64,000 nt of DNA from UBA2767 sp965228625 (GTDB taxonomy: Bacteria; Pseudomonadota; Alphaproteobacteria; Rhizobiales; Methyloligellaceae), in assembly GCA_965228625.1 (NCBI GenBank), contig OZ245829.1, positions 1,984,001 through 2,048,000 of the forward strand. Direction: 5' to 3'. Shown in pieces: positions 7,225 to 16,497 of this stretch. A model generated the notes under the pieces. It was not told where the DNA came from, made no database searches, and saw nothing but the letters and a program-made list of their open reading frames with translations. Positions within the stretch are counted from its first letter, which is position 1. The number at the start of each line of letters is the position of its first letter. The position numbers were made by a program, and so were the translations under genes.

Positions 7225-8544
7225 CTAATTGGCGAGCTGCTGCAGGCGGTCTCGCGCCCAGGTGCTTTCCGGGCGTTGCCGGTCGCGCGCTTCGAGCAAT
7301 TCACGGGCGATTTCGGTGCGTCCGGCACGCGTCACCGCATCGATTTTGAGCTGCTGAAAGACGTCCCGTTGCGCGTGGCTGGCGCCGAGCGGCGAGAGAT
7401 CATGATCGAAGGCGCAGAGGATATCGGCGGCGTCAGCGAAACGCTTCTCGGCGTACGCCAGCAGCCCCTCGCACAACGGGACAGCCACGTCGCCTGTCAC
7501 CTTTGCCGCGTCGTTTCCGCCGGTGTCGGCAAATGTCTTCAGCGACGCCAGATAGCTGCGCGCCGCGTCGAGACGCCCGGCTTCCGTCAAGGCCAGCATG
7601 AAATGTACATCGGTGAACGGCATCACGTGGTCGCCGGTCCGGCTTTGCGCGAGATCGGCCAGTTCGTCCCAGCGGTCGCCGACATCGATACCGACCAGCT
7701 CCAGCCGCGTGAGAAGCGATGCCGCATTCTGGACGTCGAGGTAGAAACCGTTCTCGTCAATGCGCACCTCGCGGTCGTAGAGCTCGAGAACGCGCTTTGT
7801 ATCTCCTTCTTCCAGCGCGAACAGCGCAGAATGCCACCACAGATGGTCCTTGAAGGGCGTGCGGTCGTCCCATGTCCCGAACGGATAGTTCAGAAGGTCA
7901 CGGCCCTCCCCGTGGCGGCACTGCATCTCCAGCACATGGGCGACCGCATGAAGCGACCACAGGTCGTTTTCATTGGCCGCCATCGCTTCCCGTCCGAACC
8001 GCTCCGCCTGCGCGTAATCCCCGCTCTCCTCATAGCCGAACGCGACCATACCCTTGACGAAACCGGCGCCCGGCGCGTTTTCGCCAAGCGCTTCATACGC
8101 CGAAAGAGGACCTGCCAGCAGCTCTTCACGGTTGCCGCTCCAGAAGCTCGCGTGGTGATGCATACGCAACGCCACCAGATCAGCGGGCCATTCGGTGACG
8201 ATCTCCCGCCACACCTTGCGGGCCTTGGCCGTGTCTCCGGCGAGCCAGTGACCAAGGGCCGCCACATGCATCTGTTCGCGCCGCGTCGCACCTTGCGAGG
8301 CCTGCTGTGCGCGCTCCAGGACACCGGCGACTTTGTCGTGGACCCGGTTGGTACCGATCATGAGCATCATGGCACCACGAAACATCAGCGCCATGACGCA
8401 GTCCGGATCCGCGTCGAGGGCTTCCTTCACGCGCTCCGACGCGGACAGGCGATGTTCGAGCGACTCGGTCACCGCGCGGTCCCATGCCCGCACGGCGTCG
8501 TCGGATACGGTCGTCAGTTCGAGTCCAAAGGAGTCCTTCGGCAT
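7225..8544 (-). CDS. Tetratricopeptide repeat protein of the TTC38 type
   Basis: 439 residues, soluble, without signal peptide. Helical-repeat segments recur through its length (for example DPDCVMALMFRGAMMLMIG, QMHVAALGHWLAGDTAKARKVW, DLVALRMHHHASFWSGN, SLHAVAHVLEM, HLWWHSALFALEEGD). This H/W-rich series with MHHHA and HLWWH matches the TPR-38 family of bacterial and eukaryotic proteins of unknown function. The gene follows purA on the same strand, 74 bases downstream; co-transcription is possible, function linkage unknown. Confidence 0.75.
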   Translation of the reverse strand: MPKDSFGLELTTVSDDAVRAWDRAVTESLEHRLSASERVKEALDADPDCVMALMFRGAMMLMIGTNRVHDKVAGVLERAQQASQGATRREQMHVAALGHWLAGDTAKARKVWREIVTEWPADLVALRMHHHASFWSGNREELLAGPLSAYEALGENAPGAGFVKGMVAFGYEESGDYAQAERFGREAMAANENDLWSLHAVAHVLEMQCRHGEGRDLLNYPFGTWDDRTPFKDHLWWHSALFALEEGDTKRVLELYDREVRIDENGFYLDVQNAASLLTRLELVGIDVGDRWDELADLAQSRTGDHVMPFTDVHFMLALTEAGRLDAARSYLASLKTFADTGGNDAAKVTGDVAVPLCEGLLAYAEKRFADAADILCAFDHDLSPLGASHAQRDVFQQLKIDAVTRAGRTEIARELLEARDRQRPESTWARDRLQQLAN

Positions 8545-8591
8545 GGGAAAGCCTGCTCCGCGCGCTGCAAGGTCGTGGCCAGTTTACCAGT

Positions 8592-8628
8592 CCAGGAGTG
8601 TATCAGCCCCCGAGTGTATCAGTCCTGG
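8592..8628 (-). repeat. Short inverted and direct repeats over the purA stop
   Basis: CCAGGA (8592-8597) is inverted as TCCTGG (8623-8628), and inside lie two direct copies of GAGTGTATCAG (8596-8606 and 8612-8622). The structure covers the purA stop codon and the leader of the TPR gene. No T-run follows, so it is not a standard terminator. Confidence 0.6.
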
Positions 8629-9911
8629 AACGGGTCGTGCACCAGAATGGTGTCTTCGCGCTCCGGGCTCGTCGAGAGCATCGCCACGGGCGTTTCGATC
8701 AGTTCCTCCACCCGGCGAACATATTTGATGCAGTTCGCCGGCAGATCGGCCCAGGAGCGTGCGCCGGCCGTCGACTCGGTCCAACCTTCATGGGTCTCAT
8801 AGATCGGCTCGACTCGCGCCTGCGCGCCCTGGCTCGCCGGAAGATGGTCAACCGGTTCGCCATCGAGCCGGTAACCGATGCACACCTTGAGTTCTTTCTG
8901 CCCGTCCAGAACGTCGAGCTTGGTCAGCGCGATGCCGTTGATGCCGGCGACCTTGATCGTCTGGCGCACGAGACATGCATCGAACCAGCCGCAGCGGCGC
9001 GCACGCCCCGTCACGGTGCCGAATTCGCGTCCCCGCTCGCCGAGCGTCTGGCCGACGTCGTCGGTAAGCTCGGTCGGAAACGGCCCTTCTCCGACGCGGG
9101 TCGTATAGGCCTTGGTGATGCCGAGCACATAGCCGAGCGCGCCGGGTCCGAGACCCGTGCCGGTTGCCGCCTGCGCCGCCACCGTGTTCGACGACGTCAC
9201 ATACGGATAGGTGCCATGGTCGATGTCGAGCAACGCGCCCTGCGCGCCCTCGAACAGGATGCGTTTTCCCTGACGGCGCTGACGGTCAAGCAGTTCCCAC
9301 ACCGTGTCGACCAGGGGGAGAAGCTTCGGCGCGATCTCGCCAAGTTGCGCGCACAACTCGTCCGCCGCGACTTCAGGCTCGCCAAGGCCGCGGCGCAGGG
9401 CGTTGTGGTGCGTCAGGATGCGCTCGATCTTCGGTTTGAGCGTGCTCAGTTTTTGCAAATCCATCACGCGGATCGCCCGGCGGCCGACCTTGTCCTCGTA
9501 TGCCGGTCCGATCCCGCGCCGCGTGGTCCCGATCTTGCCCGCGCCCGCCGCCGCCTCGCGCAAGGCGTCGAGTTCACGGTGCAATGGCAGGATCAACGTG
9601 GCGTTTTCGGCAATCCGGAAGTTGTCGCGGGAGATTTCCACGCCTTGCGCCTTCAGCGCATCGATCTCCTCGGCAAGCGCCCAGGGGTCGATGACGACAC
9701 CGTTGCCGATGACGGAGAGCTTGCCGGGCCGAACGACCCCGGACGGAAGCAGCGATAATTTGTAGACATTACCGTCGATGACGAGCGTGTGGCCGGCGTT
9801 GTGTCCCCCCTGAAACCGCACCACCACGTCGGCGCGTTCAGACAGCCAATCGACGATCTTTCCCTTCCCTTCGTCGCCCCACTGGGATCCGACGACTACG
9901 ACATTTGCCAT
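8619..9911 (-). CDS. purA: Adenylosuccinate synthetase
   Basis: 430 residues, the standard length. Joins IMP and aspartate with GTP hydrolysis to give adenylosuccinate, the first committed step to AMP, in the cytoplasm. Visible motifs: the GTP-binding QWGDEGKGK at 10-18 with catalytic Asp13, FQGGHNAGHT with the catalytic His, TTRRGIGPAYEDK, and the C-terminal TSPEREDTI. The start at 9911 gives the canonical MANVVVVGSQWG; an earlier in-frame codon at 9956 would add 15 residues and is unlikely. A stable hairpin lies in its leader. Confidence 0.98.
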   Translation of the reverse strand: MANVVVVGSQWGDEGKGKIVDWLSERADVVVRFQGGHNAGHTLVIDGNVYKLSLLPSGVVRPGKLSVIGNGVVIDPWALAEEIDALKAQGVEISRDNFRIAENATLILPLHRELDALREAAAGAGKIGTTRRGIGPAYEDKVGRRAIRVMDLQKLSTLKPKIERILTHHNALRRGLGEPEVAADELCAQLGEIAPKLLPLVDTVWELLDRQRRQGKRILFEGAQGALLDIDHGTYPYVTSSNTVAAQAATGTGLGPGALGYVLGITKAYTTRVGEGPFPTELTDDVGQTLGERGREFGTVTGRARRCGWFDACLVRQTIKVAGINGIALTKLDVLDGQKELKVCIGYRLDGEPVDHLPASQGAQARVEPIYETHEGWTESTAGARSWADLPANCIKYVRRVEELIETPVAMLSTSPEREDTILVHDPFQD

Positions 9912-9932
9912 GACTTCTTCTAACTGCCCCCC

Positions 9933-9970
9933 GAAAAACCGAACGGCCCCGCACATCCGTGGGGGCCGTA
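9933..9970 (-). promoter_or_regulatory. Hairpin plus T-run in the purA leader
   Basis: On the minus strand, a GC-rich hairpin (ACGGCCCC at 9944-9951 region pairing with GGGGCCGT at 9962-9969) is followed a few bases later by five T. It lies 22-60 bases before the purA ATG. There is no upstream minus-strand gene for it to terminate, so it could be an attenuator or the fold of the 5' leader. Evidence is structural only. Confidence 0.3.
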
Positions 9971-10053
9971 GTCAACTATAGCGCGATTTCACCAGTGAAT
10001 CGAGCGTGATAACTGTCCTTTACGCGAACCGGCAACTCTTCTACACGGGGCGC

Positions 10054-10953
10054 ATGGTCGCCCGCCTGTTCAAGGCCCTTTATGCCAACGCATACCTGTT
10101 GCTTGCCCTGACATCCCTGTTCTGGGCGGGGAATGCCGTGGTCGGCCGCGGCGTGCACGGCGAAGTGCCGCCCATGGCGCTTGCCTGGTGGCGCTTCTTT
10201 CTGTCCGTGGCGATCATGCTTCCGTTCGTATGGCGGGACCTGGTGCATGACTGGCCAACCATCCGCGCGCAGTGGAAGTGGCTCGCCTTTCTGGGCGTAA
10301 CCGGTGCGGGCCTTTTCAATCTGGGCTTCTATTTCGGGCTGAACCACACGCTAGCGCTGAACGCCCTGGTCATTCAAACCAGTGGCCCCGTGCTGATCGT
10401 GATTGCGACGGCGACGTTCTTTGGCGATCGCATCACTCGGTTTCAGGCCGCGGGGATTGCGATCGCTCTTGTTGGCGTGCTGATCATGATCGCGCGCGGC
10501 GATCCGCACGTGTTCACAACCGTGTCCTTCAACATCGGCGACCTGGGCGTGGTGGTGGCCATGCTGTCCTGGGCCGTCTACACCGCCTTCCTGCGCAAGC
10601 GGCCGTCGATGGGCGACCTCAGCTTCGTTGCCGTGACCTTCATGGCCGCCCTCCTTTTCACGACACCGTTCTTCGCGGTCGAGCACCTTGCCGGCCGGCA
10701 GCTTCAACTGACCTGGGAGACACTGTCTGCCGTGCTCTATGTTGCCGTGTTCCCGAGCATCCTCGCCTATATTTTCTACAGTCGCGGCGTAGAGCTTATC
10801 GGCGCCAATCGCGCCGGGATTTGTCTCTATCTCGTGCCGTTTTTCGGTGCCGTCCTGGCAATCGTGTTTCTTGGCGAGAAGCTGCAAATCTACCATGCCG
10901 TCGGCATTGCTCTGATCCTCGGAGGCGTGATCCTGGCATCGCGCAAGGGTTGA
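10054..10953 (+). CDS. EamA/DMT-family transporter
   Basis: 299 residues with ten predicted membrane spans in two EamA repeats (first: SLFWAGNAVVGRGVHGEVPPM and WWRFFLSV; second: AVYTAFLRKRPS through FLGEKLQIYHAVGIALILGGV). Typical of RhaT/YdcZ-like drug or metabolite exporters of the inner membrane. I prefer the ATG at 10054, which has GGGG four bases upstream; a GTG at 10006 would add 16 residues. Divergent from purA. Not closely similar to the DMT protein at 4849. Confidence 0.82.
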   Translation: MVARLFKALYANAYLLLALTSLFWAGNAVVGRGVHGEVPPMALAWWRFFLSVAIMLPFVWRDLVHDWPTIRAQWKWLAFLGVTGAGLFNLGFYFGLNHTLALNALVIQTSGPVLIVIATATFFGDRITRFQAAGIAIALVGVLIMIARGDPHVFTTVSFNIGDLGVVVAMLSWAVYTAFLRKRPSMGDLSFVAVTFMAALLFTTPFFAVEHLAGRQLQLTWETLSAVLYVAVFPSILAYIFYSRGVELIGANRAGICLYLVPFFGAVLAIVFLGEKLQIYHAVGIALILGGVILASRKG

Positions 10954-10975
10954 AGCGCACGAGCCCCGGGGACAA

Positions 10976-11998
10976 CTACGCCGGCGTCAGTTCACCACGC
11001 AGGTTCTCCTGCATGAGGCCCGCGACGGTCTCCCCGTCGAGCCCGAGAGCGAACAAGGCGTGCAGTTTTGTGAACGCCGCTTCCGTGGTCATGTCATAGC
11101 CGCTCACGACACCCACATCCGCCAGCGCGGAACCTGCCGCATATCGAGCGAGGGTCACGCGGCCTTCCAGGCATTGCGACACGGCGACGACGACGACGCC
11201 CGCGGCGCACACCCGGCGCAGTGCGGCCAGGAAATTCTCATCCGACGTCGGGGCCGTGCCCACCCCATAGCAGCACAGAACAATACCTGCCGCGCCGGCG
11301 CCGACAATCGCATCAAGCAAGCCCTCGGGCATGCCGGGATAGATGGGCAGCACGGCGATATTGCAGTCCTGATACGAAGGTGACCTCGCGAGCACAACCG
11401 GCGGCGGTGGCAGCGCGTTCACCTCGTTGAATTGAAAGTCGGTGCCGATTTCGGCAACAGGAGGATGGTTCGGAGATTCGAACGCATCAAGCTCGGTTGA
11501 TTTGACCTTTGTGCAACGGTTGCCGCGCAGCAGGTAGCGACCGAAACAGACCGACACGTCGCTGAGCTTTCCCGTTGCGATGGCCTGCATCGCGCCGATC
11601 AGATTGCCCGACGCATCGCTGCGCACCTCACACAACGGGATCTGGGCGCCCGTCACCACGACCGGCCGACCAAATCCGCTCAACAGGAAGGAGAGCGCCG
11701 AGGAGGTGTATGCGAGCGTATCGGTGCCATGAATCACGACAAACCCGTCAAACGCCTCGCCCATATCGCGGATGCGGGCGGCGAGGTCGTACCAATGCTC
11801 GGGCGCGGCGTTGGAGCTCTCGAGCGGCTGTTCGTACTCGGTCAGCGCGTAATCCGGGAGCGACCCGGAACTGAGTTCCGGAAGGCGCTCACGCAACAGA
11901 CCGTCCAGATCGCTGGCCGGAACATAGCCCCTTTCGGACGGCCGCATACCAAGCGTCCCGCCTGTGTAAATGATCGATATTCTCTTTCTGCCTGCCAT
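10976..11998 (-). CDS. ansA: Type I (cytoplasmic) L-asparaginase
   Basis: 340 residues. Hydrolyses asparagine to aspartate and ammonia. The N-terminal IYTGGTLGM holds catalytic Thr12; the second active-site block is VIHGTDTLAYTSSALSF. No signal peptide precedes it when the start at 11998 is used, consistent with the low-affinity AnsA class; a frame extending to 12151 would add 51 unrelated residues across a terminator hairpin. It lies downstream of the alanine/glycine symporter gene on the same strand, separated by a terminator. An archaeal-type GatD relation is possible but there is no GatE nearby. Confidence 0.88.
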   Translation of the reverse strand: MAGRKRISIIYTGGTLGMRPSERGYVPASDLDGLLRERLPELSSGSLPDYALTEYEQPLESSNAAPEHWYDLAARIRDMGEAFDGFVVIHGTDTLAYTSSALSFLLSGFGRPVVVTGAQIPLCEVRSDASGNLIGAMQAIATGKLSDVSVCFGRYLLRGNRCTKVKSTELDAFESPNHPPVAEIGTDFQFNEVNALPPPPVVLARSPSYQDCNIAVLPIYPGMPEGLLDAIVGAGAAGIVLCCYGVGTAPTSDENFLAALRRVCAAGVVVVAVSQCLEGRVTLARYAAGSALADVGVVSGYDMTTEAAFTKLHALFALGLDGETVAGLMQENLRGELTPA

Positions 11999-12035
11999 CC
12001 CGCTTACCCATACCCAGACCATCCGACCAACGCAC

Positions 12036-12067
12036 ACAAGGAAAGGGCGGCCCTTCCGAGCCGCCCC
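12036..12067 (-). terminator. Terminator of the amino-acid symporter gene
   Basis: On the minus strand GGGCGG/CCGCCC arms (12061-12066 and 12045-12050) with a ten-base loop are followed by TTTCCTT. It lies about 80 bases past the symporter stop at 12148 and before the asparaginase ATG. Confidence 0.6.
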
Positions 12068-12147
12068 TCTTGGTGATTCACGATTGGCAACGGTACCTGA
12101 CAGGCACGACGGTCCCAATCGCATTGGCGTCCGCGACGCTCCGCACG

Positions 12148-13560
12148 TCAATCCCAGGCGGTAGCGTCAATGTCGAGATCCTTGAACTTCTTCGGATCGA
12201 ACTTGGGCGGGTCCGTGCCTTCATTCAATTGATCCTTGAAGTCCTTCAGAACCCGCATGCAGACCGGGAACAGCAGCATGATCGCCAGCAGGTTGATCAA
12301 GGCGAGAACGCCCATCATCGGATCGGAGAAGAAGAACACGGAGGTAGCGCCCGGCGCGGACGATCCGAGGAAAACCAACGCGATGATCGCAATACGCAGA
12401 ACGTGACGTGACGTCTCCGACTCCGTGAAGACCGTGAGCGCGTTTTCGCCGAGATAGTAGTTGTAGATTATCGAGCTGAACGCAAACAGAAGGATGGCCA
12501 CGGTGAGGAAGTACTCCGACCAGCCACCCACGTGAGAGGCCAGCGAATCCTGTGTCAGCACGACACCGTCCACGTTTGCCGCACCTGCCACATAGACATC
12601 ACCCAGCAGGATCATGAACGCGGTGCACGAGCAGATAATGATCGTGTCGATGAATACCGACAGCGACTGAACGATGCCCTGGCTGACCGGGTGTGGGACA
12701 TAGGCCACCGCGGCAACGTTGGGCGCACTGCCAAGACCTGCCTCGTTGGAGAACAGACCCCGGCGCAGCCCTTGTGCGATCGCGGCACCCATGCCGCCGC
12801 CAACGGCCTCCTCGAAGCCAAACGCATTCGAGACGATCATGACGAAAACCGCCGGGACATCTGCGATGTTGAACAGGATGATCAGGATCGCCATCCCGAT
12901 ATAGCCAAACGCCATAATCGGAACGACGACATCAGCAACGTGGGCGATACGCTTGATGCCGCCATAGACGACGACGCCCGTGATGATTGCGAGAAGTCCC
13001 CCGGTCCAGATCCGGTCGATACCCAGGCTGTCCTTTACGGCACCGGCGACGGTGTTTCCCTGAAAGGCGTTGAAGCCGAGCGCGAATGCCGCGATCAGCG
13101 AAATCGCGTAGATGATCGCGAGCCAGTTGTAGTGCTGTCCGAGCCCATGCAGGATGTACTGTGCCGGACCGCCGCGATAGGTCCCGTCTTCGTCGGACCG
13201 CTTGTAGGTCTGAGCGAGCGTGCACTCGACCAGGCTGGTTGCCATGCCGACCAGCGCGATCATCCACATCCAGAAGACCGCGCCCGGCCCGCCGAGGGTG
13301 ATGGCCACCGCCACGCCGGCAATGTTGCCGCCGCCGACGCGACCGCCGACACTGACGAACAGCGCCTCGCGTGAACTGATGTGACCTTCCGCGCCTTCCT
13401 GTTTTCCGAACAGCACGCGAAACATGCGCCCGAAGAAACGGAATTGCACAAAGTTCGACGCGATGGTGAAAAACACACCGAAAATGACCAGGATCGGAAT
13501 GAGCGCCCAACCCCAGGTCACATCCCCGATGGTACTGAAGATGCCTTCAATGAATTCCAT
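12148..13560 (-). CDS. Alanine/glycine:sodium symporter (AGCS family)
   Basis: 470 residues, polytopic, inner membrane. Family signatures: GGRVGGGNIAGVAVAITLGGPGA near residues 73-95, the GLGSAPNVAA segment of the SLFSNEAGLG motif (LFSNEAGLGSAPN), and FAFSSIIYNYYLGE near the C-terminal third. Takes up alanine or glycine with sodium. Its start at 13560 has GGGGG about seven bases upstream. The 427-base upstream region holds a long inverted repeat but no glycine riboswitch that I can recognise. Confidence 0.92.
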   Translation of the reverse strand: MEFIEGIFSTIGDVTWGWALIPILVIFGVFFTIASNFVQFRFFGRMFRVLFGKQEGAEGHISSREALFVSVGGRVGGGNIAGVAVAITLGGPGAVFWMWMIALVGMATSLVECTLAQTYKRSDEDGTYRGGPAQYILHGLGQHYNWLAIIYAISLIAAFALGFNAFQGNTVAGAVKDSLGIDRIWTGGLLAIITGVVVYGGIKRIAHVADVVVPIMAFGYIGMAILIILFNIADVPAVFVMIVSNAFGFEEAVGGGMGAAIAQGLRRGLFSNEAGLGSAPNVAAVAYVPHPVSQGIVQSLSVFIDTIIICSCTAFMILLGDVYVAGAANVDGVVLTQDSLASHVGGWSEYFLTVAILLFAFSSIIYNYYLGENALTVFTESETSRHVLRIAIIALVFLGSSAPGATSVFFFSDPMMGVLALINLLAIMLLFPVCMRVLKDFKDQLNEGTDPPKFDPKKFKDLDIDATAWD

Positions 13561-13987
13561 GACCGTCCCCCTTTTTCTCTCTCCGCACGGATTTGCGGCC
13601 TAGCGATCGGTCGACGCGGTCGAGTCGACGTCATTTGCTGCGATCGCGCGGAGCGGGGGTGAGACGTACGGATGTGGAAACCGATGCCTGAAAGGCCGGA
13701 GTGGCCTCAATCCACATCCGCACGGGCGCCGACGTGAAGCGCCGCGCACATCTCGTTTTGCAGAATCGCCAACCTGCCAATCCCTCCCACGCCGCGATGC
13801 GCGCGGAGCGCAGATCGCAGCAGAATTGACCGTAGAATCGGGATTCCGGGAGATCAATTTGGCCGGGCGGCGCGATTTGGGTGGAAGTGATGCTCAAAGA
13901 GCATCACAAAGCGCCATTTCCCTTGTATGAAGCATATGTGACCAGTAACCTCTGTAACGTGCCGCGCGATCATCGGGGGAACGGATC
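13561..13987. promoter_or_regulatory. Divergent intergenic region with long inverted repeat
   Basis: 427 bases without a gene between the symporter and the HTH regulator. CGGATGTGGA (13669-13678) is inverted as TCCACATCCG (13711-13720), and between them AGGCC/GGCCT forms an inner hairpin (13692-13706). The region near 13890-13960 is richer in A/T and probably holds the promoter of the HTH gene. No ORF on either strand looks real. The inverted repeat may be an operator or the structured leader of the symporter mRNA. Confidence 0.5.
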
Positions 13988-14806
13988 TTGCGCTCGGATT
14001 TTCAGCGAAACCTGCGGCTGCTGACCGATCATTACAAGTCAGTGGCGGAGGTTTGCCGCCGGGTCGGTATCAATCGGTCGCAATTCAACAAGTATCTCAG
14101 CGGCCGGGCAGCTCCCTCCCGACACACGCTGCAGACGATCTGCAACTTCTTCGGCGTGGAGGAATATGAGATCCGGCTGCCGCACAGGGATTTCAGGAAG
14201 ATCGTCAATCTGAAACCCTCCGGCCGAAGCGTCGATGCCAATCCGAGACCCTATGTCGCCTATCTCGACCAGTTGGTCCGCCAGTCGCGCAGCGACCTCG
14301 CCGACTATGAAGGCTACTATTTCGAGTACACGTTCTCGATGACGCGGCCGGGACTGATCCTGCGGTCCCTGCTCAAGATTGCCGGCGAGGCCGGAACCAT
14401 GACGTATCAACGGATCGAGAACGTCGCGCGCCTCGACCGGCCCGAACCGCGCGTGAAATGCAAATACCGGGGCATGGCGTTCTATCTCAACGACCGCATT
14501 TTCCTGGTCGACTACGACAGCCTGACGGGCAACGAGATCAGTCAGACCGTGCTCTATCCGAACTACCAGCATCGGCTGACGCGCCTTTCCGGCCTCAAGC
14601 TCGGCGTGTCCACCGGCCGCCTGCGTGAGCCGTTGTGCGCCCGCGTCGTGCTGGACTCGCTCGGCCGCCAGGTCAGCGTCAAAAAGGCGCTCTGCCGTTG
14701 CGGCCTGTTTGAGCCCGGCAGCCCCGAAATCGAGCCCGAGATCGAAGACACGATCGCCTACGTCTCACCGGAAGGCACGCACCACTTCCACGTCAATACG
14801 GAGTGA
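13988..14806 (+). CDS. HTH (XRE-like) regulator with unrecognised C-terminal domain
   Basis: 272 residues. N-terminal helix-turn-helix at about 18-52: SVAEVCRRVGINRSQFNKYLSGRAAPSRHTL, followed by CNFFGV, an XRE-type arrangement. Residues 90-270 form a domain I cannot name, with YYFEYTFSMTRPGLILRSLLKI and a beta-rich C-terminal half with several Cys (CRCG). The only possible start in this frame is TTG at 13988, with GGGGGA about eight bases upstream; a TAA lies in frame at 13955. Divergent from the amino-acid symporter, which it could regulate. Confidence 0.75.
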   Translation: MRSDFQRNLRLLTDHYKSVAEVCRRVGINRSQFNKYLSGRAAPSRHTLQTICNFFGVEEYEIRLPHRDFRKIVNLKPSGRSVDANPRPYVAYLDQLVRQSRSDLADYEGYYFEYTFSMTRPGLILRSLLKIAGEAGTMTYQRIENVARLDRPEPRVKCKYRGMAFYLNDRIFLVDYDSLTGNEISQTVLYPNYQHRLTRLSGLKLGVSTGRLREPLCARVVLDSLGRQVSVKKALCRCGLFEPGSPEIEPEIEDTIAYVSPEGTHHFHVNTE

Positions 14807-14826
14807 CGGGCGCGCCCGCAAAGGCT

Positions 14827-16497
14827 CTATGAGAGGCCCGCAATCAGGCCATCTTCACCGATCTTGATGTGGAACGAGGCCGGCTCGCGCGGCAGGCCCG
14901 GCATGGTCATGATGTCGCCGGCGATCACAACGACGAAGCCGGCGCCGGCGGAAAGGCGCACCTCGCGAATGGGAACCACGTGCCCGGTCGGCGCGGACCG
15001 CAACGTCGGATCGGTGGAGAAGCTGTACTGTGTCTTCGCCATGCAGACGGGCAGATTGCCGAACCCGTTGTCCTGAAGCCGCTTGATCTGGGCTCGAACA
15101 GGCTTGTCGGCGATGATGTCGTCCGCCTGGTAGAGCTCGGTGGCGATGGTCTTGACCTTGTCCCACAGCGGCATGTCGTCGTCATAAAGCGTCTTGAATT
15201 TCGCCTTGCCGGAGTCGGCGAGCGCGGCGATCTTTTCGGCGAGTTCCTCGGCACCCGCGCCGCCATTGGCCCAGTGCGAACAGATGGCCACGTCGGCGCC
15301 GTTCTCTTTCGCGATTTCCGCAATCGCCTCGAGTTCCGCGTCCGTGTCCGTCGGAAACCGGTTGACCGCGACGACCACGGGCACGCCGAACTTGTTCAGG
15401 TTCTGGATGTGCCGCGCGATATTCGGCGCCCCCTTCTTGATGGCCTCCACGTTTTCGCTCTTCAGATCACCCTTCTCCGCACCACCGTGCCATTTCAGCG
15501 CCTGCGCCGTCGCCACCAGCACCACCGCCGCGGGCGACAGGTCCGCCTTGCGGCACTTGATATCGAAGAATTTCTCGGCACCGAGGTCGGCACCGAAGCC
15601 CGCTTCCGTCACCACGTAGTCCGCCAGGCCGAGCGCCGTCTTGGTGGCAATGACGGAGTTGCACCCATGCGCGATGTTGGCGAACGGACCGCCGTGGATG
15701 AAGGCCGGATTGTTTTCAAGCGTCTGAACCAGGTTCGGGGCAAGCGCGTCCATCAGCAGAACCGCCATCGATCCCTCCGCCTGGATTTCCCGGGCGGTCA
15801 CGGGCTTGTTCTTGCGCGTGTAGCCGACGATGATGTTGCCGAGGCGCTCCTCGAGGTCCTTCATGCCGGTGGCGAGACAGAAGATCGCCATGACCTCCGA
15901 CGCGACAACAATGTCGAAGCCGTCTTCGCGCGGAAAACCGTTCACGCGGCCGCCGAGGGAATTCACGATCTGACGCAATGCCCGGTCGTTCATGTCGACG
16001 ACGCGCTTCCAGGTGATGCGGCGGGTGTCGAGGGCCAGCTCGTTGCCCCAATAAACATGGTTGTCGATCATCGCCGCCAGCAGATTGTTTGCGGCGCCAA
16101 TGGCATGAAAATCGCCGGTGAAATGCAGGTTGATCTGCTCCATCGGCACCACCTGGGCATGTCCGCCGCCGGCAGCGCCACCTTTCATGCCGAACACCGG
16201 ACCCAGCGACGGCTCGCGAATACAGATCATCGCCTGCTTGCCGATGCGGTTGAGAGCGTCGCCTAGACCGACGGTCGTCGTCGTCTTGCCCTCGCCGCTC
16301 GGCGTGGGGGTGATGGCGGTAACGAGGATCAGCTTGCCGTTCGGCTTTGCGGCGACCTTTTCGCAATAGTCGAGCGAGACCTTCGCGATGTGCGGCCCGT
16401 GTTGCAGCACCGCGTCATCGGGAATGCCCAGCTTGCCGGATATCTCGGTAATTGGTTTGAGATTCGCCGCACGGGCGATTTCAAGGTCAATTGTCAT
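14827..16497 (-). CDS. fhs: Formate--tetrahydrofolate ligase
   Basis: 556 residues, full length. Makes 10-formyl-THF from formate, THF and ATP in cytosolic one-carbon metabolism. The P-loop-like TPTPSGEGKTTTTVGLGDAL lies near residues 64-83; further family blocks are GMKGGAAGGGHAQVVPMEQINLHFTGD, QAEGSMAVLLMDAL and VAVNRFPTDTDAE. The start at 16497 has GGGGGAG upstream. It is convergent with the HTH gene (20 bases apart) and stands alone. With folP and the 5-formyl-THF cyclo-ligase elsewhere in the window it completes part of the folate network. Confidence 0.98.
   Translation of the reverse strand: MTIDLEIARAANLKPITEISGKLGIPDDAVLQHGPHIAKVSLDYCEKVAAKPNGKLILVTAITPTPSGEGKTTTTVGLGDALNRIGKQAMICIREPSLGPVFGMKGGAAGGGHAQVVPMEQINLHFTGDFHAIGAANNLLAAMIDNHVYWGNELALDTRRITWKRVVDMNDRALRQIVNSLGGRVNGFPREDGFDIVVASEVMAIFCLATGMKDLEERLGNIIVGYTRKNKPVTAREIQAEGSMAVLLMDALAPNLVQTLENNPAFIHGGPFANIAHGCNSVIATKTALGLADYVVTEAGFGADLGAEKFFDIKCRKADLSPAAVVLVATAQALKWHGGAEKGDLKSENVEAIKKGAPNIARHIQNLNKFGVPVVVAVNRFPTDTDAELEAIAEIAKENGADVAICSHWANGGAGAEELAEKIAALADSGKAKFKTLYDDDMPLWDKVKTIATELYQADDIIADKPVRAQIKRLQDNGFGNLPVCMAKTQYSFSTDPTLRSAPTGHVVPIREVRLSAGAGFVVVIAGDIMTMPGLPREPASFHIKIGEDGLIAGLS

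Noticed and set aside
7207..8802. Long plus-strand frame over the TPR gene and the end of purA
   Set aside because: It is antisense to two genes with clear motifs and comes from GC-rich third codon positions; the same applies to the long frames opposite ftsH (25457-27424), fhs (14869-16266) and the importer genes (57455-58648).
13561..13720. Glycine riboswitch before the alanine/glycine symporter
   Set aside because: I read the leader on the minus strand and did not find the conserved glycine-aptamer segments; only an inverted repeat is present.
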